From NCBI GenBank assembly GCA_019055375.1, contig JAHQIW010007234.1:682001-746000 (forward strand): a stretch of DNA of 64,000 nucleotides, in the 5' to 3' direction. Below the pieces are notes generated by a model. The model searched no databases. It was not told the DNA's origin and saw only the letters and a list, made by a program, of their open reading frames with translations. The position numbers were made by a program, and so were the translations under genes. The DNA is from Parelaphostrongylus tenuis (lineage: Eukaryota; Nematoda; Chromadorea; Rhabditida; Metastrongylidae). Positions 47,101-58,361 of the stretch are shown one piece after another (the first letter of the stretch is position 1; every line of letters starts with the position of its first letter).

Positions 47101-50100
47101 AAGCAACAACTCAGGTATATAAAGAAGAAATTGTTAGATGATTGTTACAAAGGAATACAGTTATGAGCTGCTCTTTGCTATTGATCGTTCACGCTGGAAA
47201 ATCTACGGGCAAACGAACTCACGCATCCCTTTGGAATTAGACAATTTGTGGCGGATTCAGCTGGCAGTCTCACTAAGGGTTCATAAGACTCAAGAACGAT
47301 CAAGTTGGCTATCACAGATTCGGTATTCGGACAGGGAGAACAAAATTCGAGCGGCATTTAACGATATCCATGAAGTAGATGGAAAAATTTCACCAAATGG
47401 CCGACCCTCCTAATAACTCGGATATTCGTGGACGATTGGGACAAAGAAGCGAATGGAATGCAGGAAATGTATTGGGATCTCAGTGAGATCGCAAAAGGAA
47501 ACTGTGAATAAATCCCAGGTCCGACTATCTATTAACCTCGGCATAGTTTGAATAAATCAGTATCTTCTTCTGTTTAGCCGCTCCGAGGTGTTAATGATAT
47601 TATTCATTGAATATCAGCAAGCACATAACAATACAGTTAATAATGCAGCACGAATATTACAACAGTCGTGGTGGCTAACGTTTCGGCAAGGCTCGCCATC
47701 TTCAGAGCCTGGAAAGGTCAAATTGATTCACGTAATTATTAAATCAAAGGCCTTCATAACCTAACAGAAAGTGTAAGGGATAAATTTTGGGTCGCATAGA
47801 CAGGTTCTGAAGATGGCGAACCTTGCCGAAACGTTAGCCACCACGACTGTTGTAATATTCGTGCTGCATTATTAACTGTATTGTTATGTGCTTTGCTGAT
47901 ATTCAATGAATAATATCATTAACACCTCGGAGCGGCTAAACAGAAGAAGATACTGATTTATTCAAACTGTGAATACATGACAAGACGAGGCAGAGAAGAC
48001 ACTTCTTACCAAACATCGTTCATGGAAAGGCTGCAGAATCGTCCCTTGGAACTTTTATAGCAGAAGAGACTATGGCGTTGATATTCTTGCCAAGACCAGC
48101 TTAGCCACGAGCATAGATCTCGTCGAATAAACTAACAACTCCTGCCTTTTAGAAGGCTACGAATCGCGGCTTAAACACCAAGAATGGACGTCTTGAAATA
48201 GGATCGCCACCGACCGCTTACGATTAGAATGTATAAAAAGAGCTGATGAGCTTATCACGGTGATAAGTACTCACTAACAAGATCTCAAACGCGTAGTTTG
48301 CGATTGTGCAAAGTGGAAAGCTCTGCAAAGACGCGACAAAACATATCTTAGGGAGGGAAAAGCAACTCTGAACCGAATTTGCAGGAGCAAAAAACATCTT
48401 CCTCTCTGATCGTGTTCCCTGGATACTGGGGTTTACGTATGTAGATAGAAAGAGTGGTCAACAGCATCGATTGCACTTCCAAGGATTGTGATATGTTCAT
48501 TAGACAAAAGCTGTAGAGAAAATCCAAATCTCCAGTCTACGTTGACAACTAGAAACCTGAAAAACTGCCGTATCCATCAAGAGGACTAAATTAGATAGGT
48601 TAGAAATAAAATAGGTTTCAATGAGTACCGATGGACAACACAGGACACTCTTGACTCAGTCCTATGATAAGCGCACAAGGAACAGCTACCACTGCGATGA
48701 CCACAGCTCCTAATACGAGGATCCTGTAGGAAAGATTTAGTGTTATTCGAGTGACTATTGTAGGAAAAATCCACTGAGCAACTGCACGAGACAAATACGA
48801 ATGGACACTTTGCTGGTTTATACTAGAGTCATCCGAAATATTAGATGGAAGATTGTACAACCTATGGAAGAGGTTGAATAAGTAAGGAGGATGTTGAGAA
48901 AATATTTCTTCTTTCAAACAACTCGATCTAGTAACCGATCTGTAGTGAAGAATGAGGTGGTTTCTTGTAAAACAAAGTGCAAATTGGAGTACGAGGAGGA
49001 CTGAATTCAATATGCGTGCGGAAATAAAACATCGGATTGGGAGGAAATTTTCCGCACTTCTATGTTTTATTGCTAATGTTTCATGCATTTGAGTTTCTGT
49101 TTTTATTATAGTTCATAGCAGCTTCTTGCGGCTATTTTGATTTAGAACATTTATACACTTATTTTGAGACGGATATTTCTAGGGAGCAAAAACGACTGTT
49201 GATGGTACTTAAACATCGTTTGGGTTCAAGTGCTGCTGAGACTATCCGCCGGAATTTAACTGAGTTTCACCTCCACGAAATCATAAAATTGCAGGAAAAA
49301 ATGGAAAGAAGTGATTGAAGTTGAAGAGAGATAACTTGATTAATCATGTTAATTTTGATTGTTAAAAAGAACGCGATAAACTTTCACAAGAACGAAGAAG
49401 TCCGGAAATTTTCTTGCCAACTCAATACGTGGATAAGGAATGACAGTGGCCAAAATGTTAACAATTAAGTCTATATGCCATTAAATCATGGAAAACCCCC
49501 CCCCAAAAAAAAAAAAACTCATACAACATAGGTTTTTTCCTTTCAGAAGATAACCGCTTATAATAACTAAGCAAAGGCAAAACGTGTGATAGCAGAACAG
49601 GAGCATCGGTAGCGCAACTGGTTAGTATGCGCTCCCTGGAAGGATGGAAGGCGGGTACAACTCTCGACTGAGGTTTGAAGCATCGCAAATCATTCAACAT
49701 CAACGGATACATATTTGTAACATTATACATTGCCAAAAGCAGTATAATGAAAAGATTTCTTGTCAACAACTAGACAAATCTTGAATAATTGCCAGTGCCC
49801 TAGATGGTTCTCAATCTTTCTTTCCTTCAAAAATCCTTCCAAATCACGAAATATTTTGGTAAACAAGGAACTTTTGAATACTAAAATATTTTCTGAATGA
49901 TTTTTGATCAATTTAGAGCTAATTTCAACTACTATCGGGTACTTTTTTGTTGAGTCAAAGTTGTTGTTCTACACTTAAATCAACATAACCTGACCACAAA
50001 TTTTCATGCAAAACGTATAAGCAATATAGATATGAATGAAAAATTGGACTCACACGATTGAAAGCCTCGAGAAATTCTTCAGAACAAACGAACTGTTCGT

Positions 50101-52570
50101 GTTGTTGACGAAGAAACGAGTCGACATAAGGCAGAATGTTGGCGAAAAGTCGAGGATCAGGAAAACCAGAACCCGATGCCTTCAAAGAGGCGCCGACCTT
50201 TAACGATATTGTTTGAGTTTATAGTGAAGAAAAAGAAGACGTTATGCCTCTCAAAACAAGCCAAAGTATACTGCAGAACATCCACTTTGTTCACTGATGT
50301 GAGTTATTCAGAGCAAAAGAACCAAGGAGGCCTCCCTCCCCTCCTCGAACCCCTAAAACTTTATCGGCCAAAAAGGTATGTTTACAGTTAAACATACCTC
50401 TTGTCTTAATTTGTGCGGGATGAAATTAAAGCAACAGGACGAGGTTCGCAGAGATATATACTTTTGGTAGATAGATCGGGCCAAATCAGCAGTCTGGACG
50501 TTTCGTTGTGCCGACATCCGATCATATGCAAGCAGAGCGAAATGCAACTCCAATGGCTGTAATAAAAATTTACTAAAAGAGCTCAAAGTCTTGAAGAAGT
50601 ATACATATAATACTACTGCGTGGTATGCAGAACACTCGACATGGGAGCTGAACATGCATTTCACCCGCACCGGGGGGCGCGTGATTTCGAGGTTGGCAAG
50701 AAATTTTCCGAACTTCTTCGCTCTTGTGAAAAATTCTCATGCATGAAATTTTTGCTGGTTTTTTTTCCGTTATCTGGAAGCAAATGAATATTCGATCCCA
50801 TACGCTGTACAAGAAATTTTCACAAGAGTGTTGGTAATCATTTGAAAGCTTGAATCTCTGGCTAGAGCCGTACTTGGCTGTTTTTTGAAAAGACTGTTTT
50901 ATAACGCTGTAAAATCCAAAATAGCACTACGTTTCACACCGGTTACGCAATCCAACCATTACTTCGCTGAAAGCACGAAAAGCGCATGAATGTGTAGAGA
51001 AAATGTTGTAAAATGCTATGATATAGAGCCACAGGTTTAATCTGGAGTTTCTTCAAAGCGCAGAAGCAATTCCTAATTGAATAACAAACGTCGCTCTTTC
51101 ATGTAGGAAAATCGATCGATCATCGCACCACCCCCTTGCCGCCTCACCTCGTGGCCTCTGTATTAGCAAAGAACACATGATCGTGTACGTGAATCAATAT
51201 TATTCTCCTTGCTACACTGCAGAGAAACTGTCTTTTCAGAAAATAAGCACAGCGTTGGAATCTCTGAATCTTATGCTATCGATTACTAATAGTCTAAAGA
51301 AAGAACTCGGTCCGGCGAGGTGAAAAACAAAAGTTTTGTTTCTCCTACAGCGCTATCAAAGGGGCTTTTCCATAGGCATACCCATTCTGAAATCTTTGAG
51401 AATTGTGCTATTGAAAGAGTACTAGCAGTCTAAGGAAGAAGTCTTGTCAAACGAAATATAAGCGGGAAAAAAACGAGTGTGAAACATAATTTTATTTTGG
51501 ATTTTACAGCGTTATGAAAGGGTGCTTTGAGAAGCCGACAATGTAAATCTTTAGCCAGAGATTTAGGCTTTCGAATGATCACTAACTTTCCAATGGTCCA
51601 ATGAAAACTTCTCGTACATCGAGGTGGATCGTTTCTTCATTTGTTCTCGAATAACGGAAAAGAGTTTTTTGCTTTTACTATAGCCTAGAGCAGCTGCTTG
51701 CGGTTAACTTGGTATGAAACATCTATAACTATGTTTAAAATGGAAATGTTCCGAGAGCAAAGCCATTGCTAAACAAGCATCGTTAGGTTCAGGGGGTGCT
51801 TAGGCACGCAACGATCCTCGTGTAGCGTCAACAATCGTTTTTGCTCTCGCAACAATTACATCTTAAAACAAATGTAAAAAATAAAAAAGGATAAAGCTCT
51901 CGGCGTTGATCAATCCTTGAGGGATGCGCCATGCATTCGACATCAATTTTTAACTTCGTTTGAGGTGATTGAATGCATATCTGGCCTTTACCATGACTCG
52001 CGGTGGCCTCCCGCTGAACCGACTCAGTGCTGCTTATCCTCCCAGACAAGTCTGAGACCTGTCTGGTACCAGTTTACCAACCCCGGAAGGATGGATGGCT
52101 TGGCGAGCCATGAACGCGAGATCGAACCGTCGACCTCGTGTGCGACGCAGAGCACATCTAACGACTGCGCCACATGCGCTCCATGTACAAATATAAAACA
52201 AATGTACAGAATTATATATCAAAATAACCGCAAGAAACTGCTCTAAACGATAGTATAAACAATTACTCAAATGCATAAAACATAATTAACAAAAAGGAAA
52301 AAGTATGGATAATTTCTTGCTAACCAATACCCCTACACCATCGATGCCACCGCACTGCTTCCTCTGTTTCTTCGATATGAATTATTGTAGCTATCATCTA
52401 ACAGCCTTTAACGACACCTGAAGAAGATTTCGAAGAAGATTATATTTTACCTGGGGGCTAGAATTAGCGACCAGCCAGTCTCGAAAGGCGTCCAGAGCGG
52501 TTCGATCCGACAGCACATATTCGAGGCGAAGTGTCCAGCGCATATGAGGTCGATCCCACTCCGACGGCAT
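41133..52570 (-). CDS. pry-1: Axin homologue: RGS and DIX domain Wnt scaffold
   Basis: Thirteen minus-strand exons with GT-AG ends and matching phases: 52570-52451, 50556-50398, 50197-50054, 47054-46918, 46162-46034, 45964-45907, 45773-45716, 45641-45526, 44730-44583, 42006-41841, 41736-41555, 41496-41391 and 41163-41133. The first three form an RGS domain ([61 protein letters not shown]). The middle holds low-complexity linkers, the NPTTFAIP motif, an axin-type helix ([14 protein letters not shown]... [10 protein letters not shown]) and an acidic stretch leading to [13 protein letters not shown] (beta-catenin-binding position). The end is a DIX domain ([29 protein letters not shown]). About 517 residues. 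Axin gathers GSK3, CK1, APC and beta-catenin for degradation in the cytoplasm. The DIX frame stops at TAA 41135-41133; see findings. The start at 52570 is the first Met; a 5' exon may exist. pry-1 versus axl-1 is not decided. Confidence 0.9.
42430..42530. repeat. Imperfect hairpin in an axin intron
   Basis: CATCTCTAACCACCAGCGTG and ACGCTGGGGGTCAGAGATG face each other about 35 bp apart. Short, with no coding content. Confidence 0.5.
42630..43110 (+). pseudogene. Mariner transposase relic, plus strand, in axin intron
   Basis: 42635-42830 reads, with a stop, [20 protein letters not shown] and later [10 protein letters not shown], matching the 'LEDE.RSGRP..VDND.LK' and 'STVVRHL..IGK' parts of mariner transposases. 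42855-43020 reads [13 protein letters not shown] and [17 protein letters not shown], matching the C-terminal '[20 protein letters not shown]'. The catalytic middle is deleted. It lies antisense in the axin intron between exons 9 and 10. Confidence 0.75.
43630..43700 (+). repeat. tRNA-like short repeat
   Basis: GGCTGTCGAGTGGTTAGAGATG (A-box-like) and AGTTCGATCCCCCTCCAACACC (B-box-like) are about 35 bp apart. The head resembles SINE family A, but the body does not follow. In an axin intron. Confidence 0.45.
43975..44279 (-). mobile_element. tRNA-derived SINE, family A, copy 5
   Basis: On the minus strand it begins GAGCGTATGTGGCGCAGTGG at 44279 and ends with the family tail near 43975. The B-box region holds a short local duplication (GATCGATGATCCGATC). 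It is in the axin intron between exons 9 and 10 and has the same orientation as the gene. Confidence 0.9.
46469..46706 (+). pseudogene. Mariner transposase C-terminal relic in axin intron 4
   Basis: Plus-strand frame 46488-46706: [20 protein letters not shown], then [19 protein letters not shown] and [10 protein letters not shown]. This matches the end of mariner transposases (LPHPPYSPDLAPTDYH), with the catalytic 'SPD' changed to 'SLG'. Antisense to the host gene. Confidence 0.85.
47549..47972. mobile_element. Near-perfect palindromic element in axin intron 3
   Basis: The arms 47549-47712 and 47805-47972 are almost identical inverted copies (TTTGAATAAATCAGTATC... to GATACTGATTTATTCAAA). The arm ends toward the centre in CTGAAGATGGCGA.CCTTGCCGAAACG. 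This contains the hammerhead strings CUGANGA and GAAA with a GGC/GCC stem between, but no UH cleavage site or stem I pairing follows. The high arm identity suggests recent insertion. Confidence 0.85.
49600..49675 (+). repeat. tRNA-like segment
   Basis: GAGCATCGGTAGCGCAACTGGTTAGTATGCGCTCC has a good A box and a stem-like start. The following GGCGGGTACAACTCTCG is a poor B box. It is probably a tRNA-derived repeat in axin intron 3. Confidence 0.4.
50763..51660. mobile_element. Fold-back MITE, family F, copy 4 (axin intron 1)
   Basis: The left end (CCGTTATCTGGAAGCAAATG, AATCATTTGAAAGCTTGAATC) and right end (AGGCTTTCGAATGATCACTA, CTCGAATAACGG) are inverted. Inner blocks such as 'GAAAGCACGAAAAGCGCATGAATGTGTAGAG' recur in other copies. 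Confidence 0.75.
51885..52182 (-). mobile_element. tRNA-derived SINE, family A, copy 6 (axin intron 1)
   Basis: Minus strand from GAGCGCATGTGGCGCAGTCG (52182) to the tail near 51885, with B box GGTTCGATCTCGCG and GGTTGGTAAACTGGTACCAG. Close to consensus. Same orientation as axin. Confidence 0.92.
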
Positions 52571-52719
52571 TCCTTAAAAAGCAACAGAAGAAGAAATAAC
52601 AAGTGGATACAGCACACATACGAAGCAGAACTTCGTCGATCAACGAGAAGAACTCTACAGAACTTTAGAAGGTCGGACAGAGATGGGCTGGCCATAGCAC
52701 TGCTGCACGATATGCCCCC

Positions 52720-52879
52720 TAACACGGTGACCCTGGATTTTTCTGGTACGCTATCAACTCCTGTTCGACTCCTGGAGATTTGGTGATTTATTTTTGTTAC
52801 TTTGCCTTATTCTTAAAAAAGCCTCAGGAGTCGAACTTGGGCTGATAATGAGCCAGAAAACCAAAGGGTCACCGTGTTA
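52720..52879. mobile_element. Small MITE just upstream of the axin start
   Basis: Ends TAACACGGTGACCCT and AGGGTCACCGTGTTA are perfect 15-bp inverted repeats. Further inner pairing includes GACTCCTG and CAGGAGTC. Length 160 bp. It lies 150 bp 5' of the first axin exon identified and may interrupt or supply upstream sequence. Confidence 0.85.
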
Positions 52880-52995
52880 GAAGGCACGATGCCACGATCA
52901 TCAAGTAGGACTTATTACAGAGAAATGAAACGTGTGCTCATAGAGGCAAGGGGTAAGCGGATACATTTAAATCTCTTTCCTTTTACGATGTAGAT

Positions 52996-53288
52996 AAAAG
53001 GATAAAGCTCTCGGCGTTGATCAATCCCTGAGGGATGGGCCATGCATTCGACTTCGATTTTTAACTTCGTTTGAGTTGATTGAATGCACATCTGGCCTTT
53101 ACAATGACTCGCGGTGGCCTCCCGCTGAACCGAGTCAGTGCTGCTTATCCTCCCAGACAAGTCTGAGACCTGTATGGTACCAATTTACCGACCCCGGGGG
53201 ATGGATGGCTTGGTGAGCCATGAGCGCGAGATCGAACCATTGACCTCGTGTGCGACGCAGAGCACCTCTAACCACTGCGCCTCATTCG
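52996..53288 (-). mobile_element. tRNA-derived SINE, family A, copy 7
   Basis: Minus strand; it includes GGTTCGATCTCGCGCTCATG with one change, CGGTAAATTGGTACCATACA and CCGCGAGTCATTGTAAAGGC. The tail ends ATCCTTTTATC. Near consensus. Confidence 0.92.
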
Positions 53289-53354
53289 ATCACGACGTAG
53301 ATAAAAAGGAAAAAAACGGACTATGTTTGATCAAATAAAATTCTTTTCATTGAA

Positions 53355-53640
53355 CCGCTTTTAGCGGTTGTATTATGGTATAGTACCCAGTGATGTAGAT
53401 TGCTGCGCAAAATGCATCAGGCGGGACTCAAACCCGTATCTCACTTTGTCCGGAGAAGCGTGCTCTAAACCGTTGCACTACTGACGCCCGTTTGGATGCG
53501 TTGTAGCATAGAAAGAGTAGTGCTCAAAACAGGTGGCTGTAGTGCAAGGGGTTAGAGCACACGTTCTCGGATAGAGCGAGATGCGGGTTCAAGTCTCGCC
53601 TGACGGGAAAGTTTTGCACGTCACTCTACACCACTGGGTA
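53355..53640. repeat. tRNA-like repeat, family B, inverted pair
   Basis: The minus strand of 53418-53490 and the plus strand of 53534-53610 both look tRNA-like. The second has GTAGTGCAAGGGGTTAGAGC and GCGGGTTCAAGTCTCGCC. They face each other between flanks TACCCAGTG and CACTGGGTA. It shares flanks and core with 9985-10205. Confidence 0.6.
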
Positions 53641-53982
53641 GATGTCTAGTTCCCTTGGTGACTCGCAGATACCATGAGATGGATACTTAAAAGTCATTTA
53701 ACTAAGGCTTCGAAGCCGTCGTTTTCTTCGGAGCCGATAATTTGAGTCTGAAGTATGAGGACACACGCAAGTAGAATTTCCTTCTCAGGCGGTGCTCCCA
53801 CCACAAAAGAACTCGGACGCAACGAGGACAAAGATCCTAGGGAACGCGACTGACTTGTGGACGATCGACTCGAATCACCGGCTCTGAAGGAGACGAAGAC
53901 GTCGAAACGTTGTTAGACGAATATAATTTATTCATCAATCTCGTCGTATTAGCTAAATTTCAGGAGAAGATTGGTTGTTTTC

Positions 53983-54722
53983 TGTTAAACGGTAACAAAT
54001 GAATATTCCACTCCATTTGCTGCATAAAAAATTTTCATAGGAGTGTAAGTAATCAATCGAAAGCTTAAATCTCTGGCTAGAGAAGACCGTGACCGGTCTT
54101 CGGAAAGACCCTTTCATAACGCCGTAGAATTCAGAATAAAATTATGTTTCACACGTGCATATTTCTCGCCGGACAGAGCTCTTTTTTTGGACTATTAGTA
54201 ATGATTCTATAACGTAGGATTCAAGGATTTCAACGCTGTGCTTAATTTCTAAAAAGGCCATTCGTTCACAGAGCGACAGTAAGAATAAGATCATACTCAG
54301 ATACGCGGGAAAGGGGATTTTGGCTATCCCACAAGCGGGAGGAGGGCGGACCCCGGCGGATGTGGCCGTTTCGGCACGCCGGTCGATCAGATGGCCCTTC
54401 CGCAAGCCATAGGAAAGTACGACTGTTCTTGTTCAATTAGGATTTGTTTCTCGAAACTTCAGATTAAACGTTTGACTCTAATTCTAAAAGTTTTTCGCTA
54501 CACGTTTATGTGCTTTTCGTGCTTCCAGCGAAGAAACAGTTTGACTGCGAGGTCCATGTGAAAAATAATATTATTTTGGATGTTACAGCGTTATGAAAGG
54601 CTCTTCTTGAAAACCACCAAAGTAAGGCTTTAGCTAGAAGTTCGAGCTTTCGAATGATTACTAACATTCCTATGAAAAACTCTTGCGAATGAGATCGAAT
54701 ATTCTTTTCTTCCCTTATAACC
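53983..54722. mobile_element. Fold-back MITE, family F, copy 5
   Basis: Left end AACGGTAACAAATGAATATTC and right end GCGAATGAGATCGAATATTC, TTCCCTTATAACC, are inverted. The interior (54290-54400) holds a GC-rich patch (GGCGGACCCCGGCGGATGTG) unlike the other copies. Confidence 0.7.
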
Positions 54723-55244
54723 GAAACGAACCATGAAAATAAATCAAGAAAACGAAATGCTCATGCAACAATTGAAGCCATCCACGAATACCTAAAGACC
54801 TCTGAGACGACGAGTGCGAGGAAACGAATCGGACGCTATGTGTTGGGATCCGCGGAATAAAATGTGATGTTGGGGCATGTAAAATAAAAAAATTGATGAG
54901 AAATTGGCCTTGAACGAGACTAGAGAAGCATCGTAAACCTTATATCATTACCAAGGGCCTGCTCCCATAGGCTGTCGCCTTGATTTCTCTTTGAGCGAAG
55001 CCTATGAGGGCGAAATTTCCCTTTGAGCGAGGCCTATGAGGGCGATGAAACACCGGTAATTGAATACATCGGTGGGCTGTGGTACTGCTGCTAGATTAAC
55101 TTCATAAATCACACAAAGGAAATTCGAAATTCAGCAAGCCATCGGTTTTACTCATTATCCAATATCACCTCGCATTACACTTTGGTAATGACATTTGACT
55201 AGTTACTAAGTGGTTCGAAAATCAATGTCGGAAATGTCCTTTTA

Positions 55245-55487
55245 TTGTTTTTATCTTTGAGCAATGGCATCCTTCCAAACCTTGCACTATCCATCTTATT
55301 TCATGGTATTTTGCTCCATATAATTAAATCACAATATAAATTTTTAGATGTTAAAATTCGAGAAGTCGAGGCAGCACTCTCGACAGATCTCTTCTACGAA
55401 TTCAAACTCGAAAATGAACGGCAAGAACGGCTCAAAACATTGATGGCCAAGGAAGTGCCATCGAATCCACTAAGTAACTTTGGTTGA
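55245..55487 (+). CDS. Possible terminal exon, unrecognised
   Basis: After TTTTTAG at 55348 an open stretch reads VKIREVEAALSTDLFYEFKLEN, continues QERLKTLMAKEVPSNPLS and stops at TGA (55485). The composition is helical and protein-like. A small upstream exon may lie at 55133-55190 (QAIGFTHYPISPRITL, donor GTAATG). I do not recognise the family. It directly precedes a mariner relic and might belong to a host gene interrupted by it, or be chance. Confidence 0.3.
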   Translation: MFLSLSNGILPNLALSILFHGILLHIIKSQYKFLDVKIREVEAALSTDLFYEFKLENERQERLKTLMAKEVPSNPLSNFG

Positions 55488-55499
55488 AGAATATTGTCG

Positions 55500-56115
55500 T
55501 GGCCAATTCGCTGTTGAAGATTAGCAGGGATATGTACGTGCTCTTGCTCTTAACGTTGATGAGTTGAAGGCTTTGATGGGATTGAATGCATTGAGAACTG
55601 TATGAGAACGGGCGGTAAAACTCGATGTAGGCATATGAAGTCTTTGGAAGCATTCAAAATGGTTGGAAAGTCGAAGAGATTCGATAAATGGATTCCACAC
55701 GAACTGATCGACAATAGAAGAAGTAGCCGCTTCGAGGTGTAGTCGAAGCTTCTGCCTAATCAGAAAGAGACGTTTCCCCACCGCATTGTGACGTAGGGAC
55801 GCAAAACGGATCTTCTGTCATTCCGAAGTCGCATTGCACCAAGGAAAGCCCTGCTAACCGTCTGATGATGTCTACAGCTGGTATGAATCATCACTGTTTC
55901 CTACTTTTTTCATTAGTAAAACACCAGTTCTACTCCAAGATAACGCTAGGCTACACGTCGTTTATACGAACCCACGAAATCGGCTAGATAAACTGGACTA
56001 CAAAGCTTTGTTGCTTCAGCGATTATGCTAGCCAGACGTATACCGACTGTCACTTTTCCAAGCATCTCGACAAGTTTCCGCCTACAAGGACTTCAGAGAG
56101 AAAACTATAGCCTGC
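55500..56115 (+). pseudogene. Mariner transposase relic with stops
   Basis: Fragments in order, in shifting frames: MVGKSKRFDKWIPHEL, DNRRSSRFEV, NQKETFPHRIVT, later LLQDNARLHVV and NRLDKLDYKALLLQ, then FQASRQV (all recognisable mariner blocks: IGKVKKLDKWVPHEL, RRFEV, DNARPHVA, LGYE.L). Several stops and frame changes show it is dead. It covers most of the protein and is the most complete mariner copy here. Confidence 0.85.
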
Positions 56116-56814
56116 ACTGCCTTCAGCAATTTAGTTCTCTCCGCAAGTTCATAATTTTGAGCGGTCGGTAGGAGAAAATTGCTATCTGGTGTAGATTTTA
56201 GAGGTTCTTATTTCAACTAGCAGTTATTTCTGAGCTGATAGGTCACTGAAAATACAGGTGATTCGTTAGTACTTCCCAAAAACTTAATACTGTCTCTATG
56301 GTAGTGAGAAATCTCATTAACTACTTGTTATTAAGTCTTGGATTCATTCTCGACAAAGAGGAACTGAACTGCATGTTAATAGTACTCCATAGATGACACG
56401 ACTGTATAGACATGTGGAGAATGTTGAAAACTTCAGTCCGTACAATGTTGTGTGTAAGAACGTTGTAAGGTGGAAAACAGTGCTAAAGGTATATGTAACA
56501 ATTCATGATTATACTCGGATGCTGAGTTATTTGAAGCGGGTTTTGGGCTTGAATTTCAGTCATGCCCGGGGGGGGGGCTTCAGAACTATTCTGAGATCTC
56601 CCACTTACCTGGATACTTGGACTGTCCGTCTTCATAATTTATGTGGACCGCAGAATATGAAAATGCGCTGGTTTAGCTATTTTGTTCCCTGGAATCTCAA
56701 TATAAGCCTAGCCGAGGATTGCTCAAGTCCTCACCATGTTGGAACAGTCGCCGGTTCTAGTGGATCCGAGGGAAGTTACCACTTAGCGACTAAGGTCAAC
56801 TAAGGGGGCGGTCA

Positions 56815-57480
56815 TTCCTGGTACGGTTTACTCTTAGCTGGATTTTCCGAGTGGAAACGTCGGACTCCTCAGTCTGCGGCTCTGCTAGAAGTTAAACCCC
56901 CTGTATATCGCAGCCCGACACCCAGGTTCACCTCTCAGCCACGATGAGGCGGTAAACCATTTGTGAGGAACACAAGAATTAAGGGACAGCCTAAAATCAA
57001 ACATCTTCTTTTAACTCCTCCACAACGTCTATTTCGGATCGTCAGCATTGCGACAGAATGAGAAAAAACCCTGAGAGTTCAACGTCTCAAGAACAACACA
57101 TCAAATAAGACGCTCGTTTCAAAGAAATTTTTACAAACATTGAGTTTATTCGGCTTTGAAGAAGGTAAGGACATCGAAAAGTTAGCCGGATGAATTTATC
57201 TCTACCAACTTCATGCCATTGGCTTGATCAGCAAAGACTATATGACTGATTGGTAATGCCGGAATTGCAGCAAAATCGGTTTCTCCAATCACGAACACTG
57301 AATTGTTTTTTTTATCCTCCCAAATGGTTCACTGCCTCATCGTAGATGGGAGGTGTTCTTGGGTGTCGGACTGCGAAGTACAGCGGGAAGTCCAACCCCC
57401 AGACTGCGCCGCTTAAGCTTGCAAGGAGTCCGAAGTTAACAACTCGGATAGCTCAGCTAAAAGTAAATCTTAGCACGATT
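56815..57480. mobile_element. Element with about 150-bp terminal inverted repeats
   Basis: 56815-56960 and 57325-57480 are inverted diverged copies (GGACTCCTCAGTCTGCGGC...CAGCCCGACACCCAGGTTCA, ACGATGAGGCGGTAAACC and complements). No transposase is visible between. Confidence 0.75.
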
Positions 57481-57829
57481 GATCGACGTTTTGGTAGCTA
57501 CTAGTTGCAAGCTGCTAATCTCCCTATGATCCACAAAAAGCCGACGACTACTTCATGTGGTGGCGACCTGACGAACCCTCGGCTAAGCTTAATTCGGGAC
57601 TCCAGGAAACAAAACAACTTAATCAGCACATTTTCATTGCTGGGGTCCGCAGAATTCATGAAGACGGATCGTCAAAGTATCCAAGTAAGCGAAAATTGTT
57701 TTGTTCACTTCTGTGAAAGTGAAGTCTCATTTAAACGCAAATGAGAAGAGCAGATTGAAGAGAATGTTCGGAACCAACTTTAGATTTGTGTATTTATCCC
57801 CACACGCTATCCAATAGGGATACTTTTAA

Positions 57830-58361
57830 CCCTTTGCGGATAGCAGCCTCGATATCGCTAGTGGCGTGCGATTTTCGTTATTCAACAAAATTTTTTTCTT
57901 CAAGAAAAAAATTTAGATTTTTTGCACCATTCTGATAGAACATGATTTTTTCTACAAGTTTCTATGATTTTTTTGCTTATGTAGTTCCTATGTGCAAAGA
58001 AAACTGCGAATGTGAAACATAACTTTAATTCGATCCACACTACCCTATGAGAACCTTCTCGAGAATCATTTGAGCTTCAATTTTCTGAGATTTAGGCTAT
58101 CGAGAGAGCTTAGTGTAGTCTAGTAAAAAGCGATCCACAGACTTCAGCTGAGCAAATAAGGCAAACTGAGTGTGAAATATAATTTTATTTTTGCTGCTAC
58201 AGCGCACTACAGAAGCCTTTTTGAAAACCAAGCAAAGTTTCGGAATCTCTGAGATTTAAGCTTCCGAATAGCTGTTCAAATTCTGGATAAAAAGCTTTGT
58301 TCATTGAGAAAACACCTCTGAAAATTTGACGGTCAAAATGATCTTGACCGTCCGCAAAGGG
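57830..58361. mobile_element. TTAA-flanked MITE (piggyBac type), copy 2
   Basis: Starts CCCTTTGCGGA and ends TCCGCAAAGGG, perfect 11-bp inverted repeats, bounded by TTAA at 57826-57829 and 58362-58365. Interior related to 7954-8495. The intact ends make this a good family consensus. Confidence 0.88.

Noticed and set aside
48618..49088. 156-codon minus-strand ORF with a hydrophobic segment in axin intron 3
   Set aside because: Has a plausible acceptor (TCCTACAG) but no family match, and its hydrophobic stretch does not fit axin; kept out of the gene model.
53880..53945. CTGAAGGAGACGAAGACGTCGAAACG as a hammerhead
   Set aside because: CUGANGA is not satisfied and no UH or stem I is found; it may be a very old remnant.
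54330..54400. CTGATCGACCGGCGTGCCGAAACGG as a hammerhead
   Set aside because: The core has an extra base (CUGAUCGA) and no cleavage site or stem I pairing follows.
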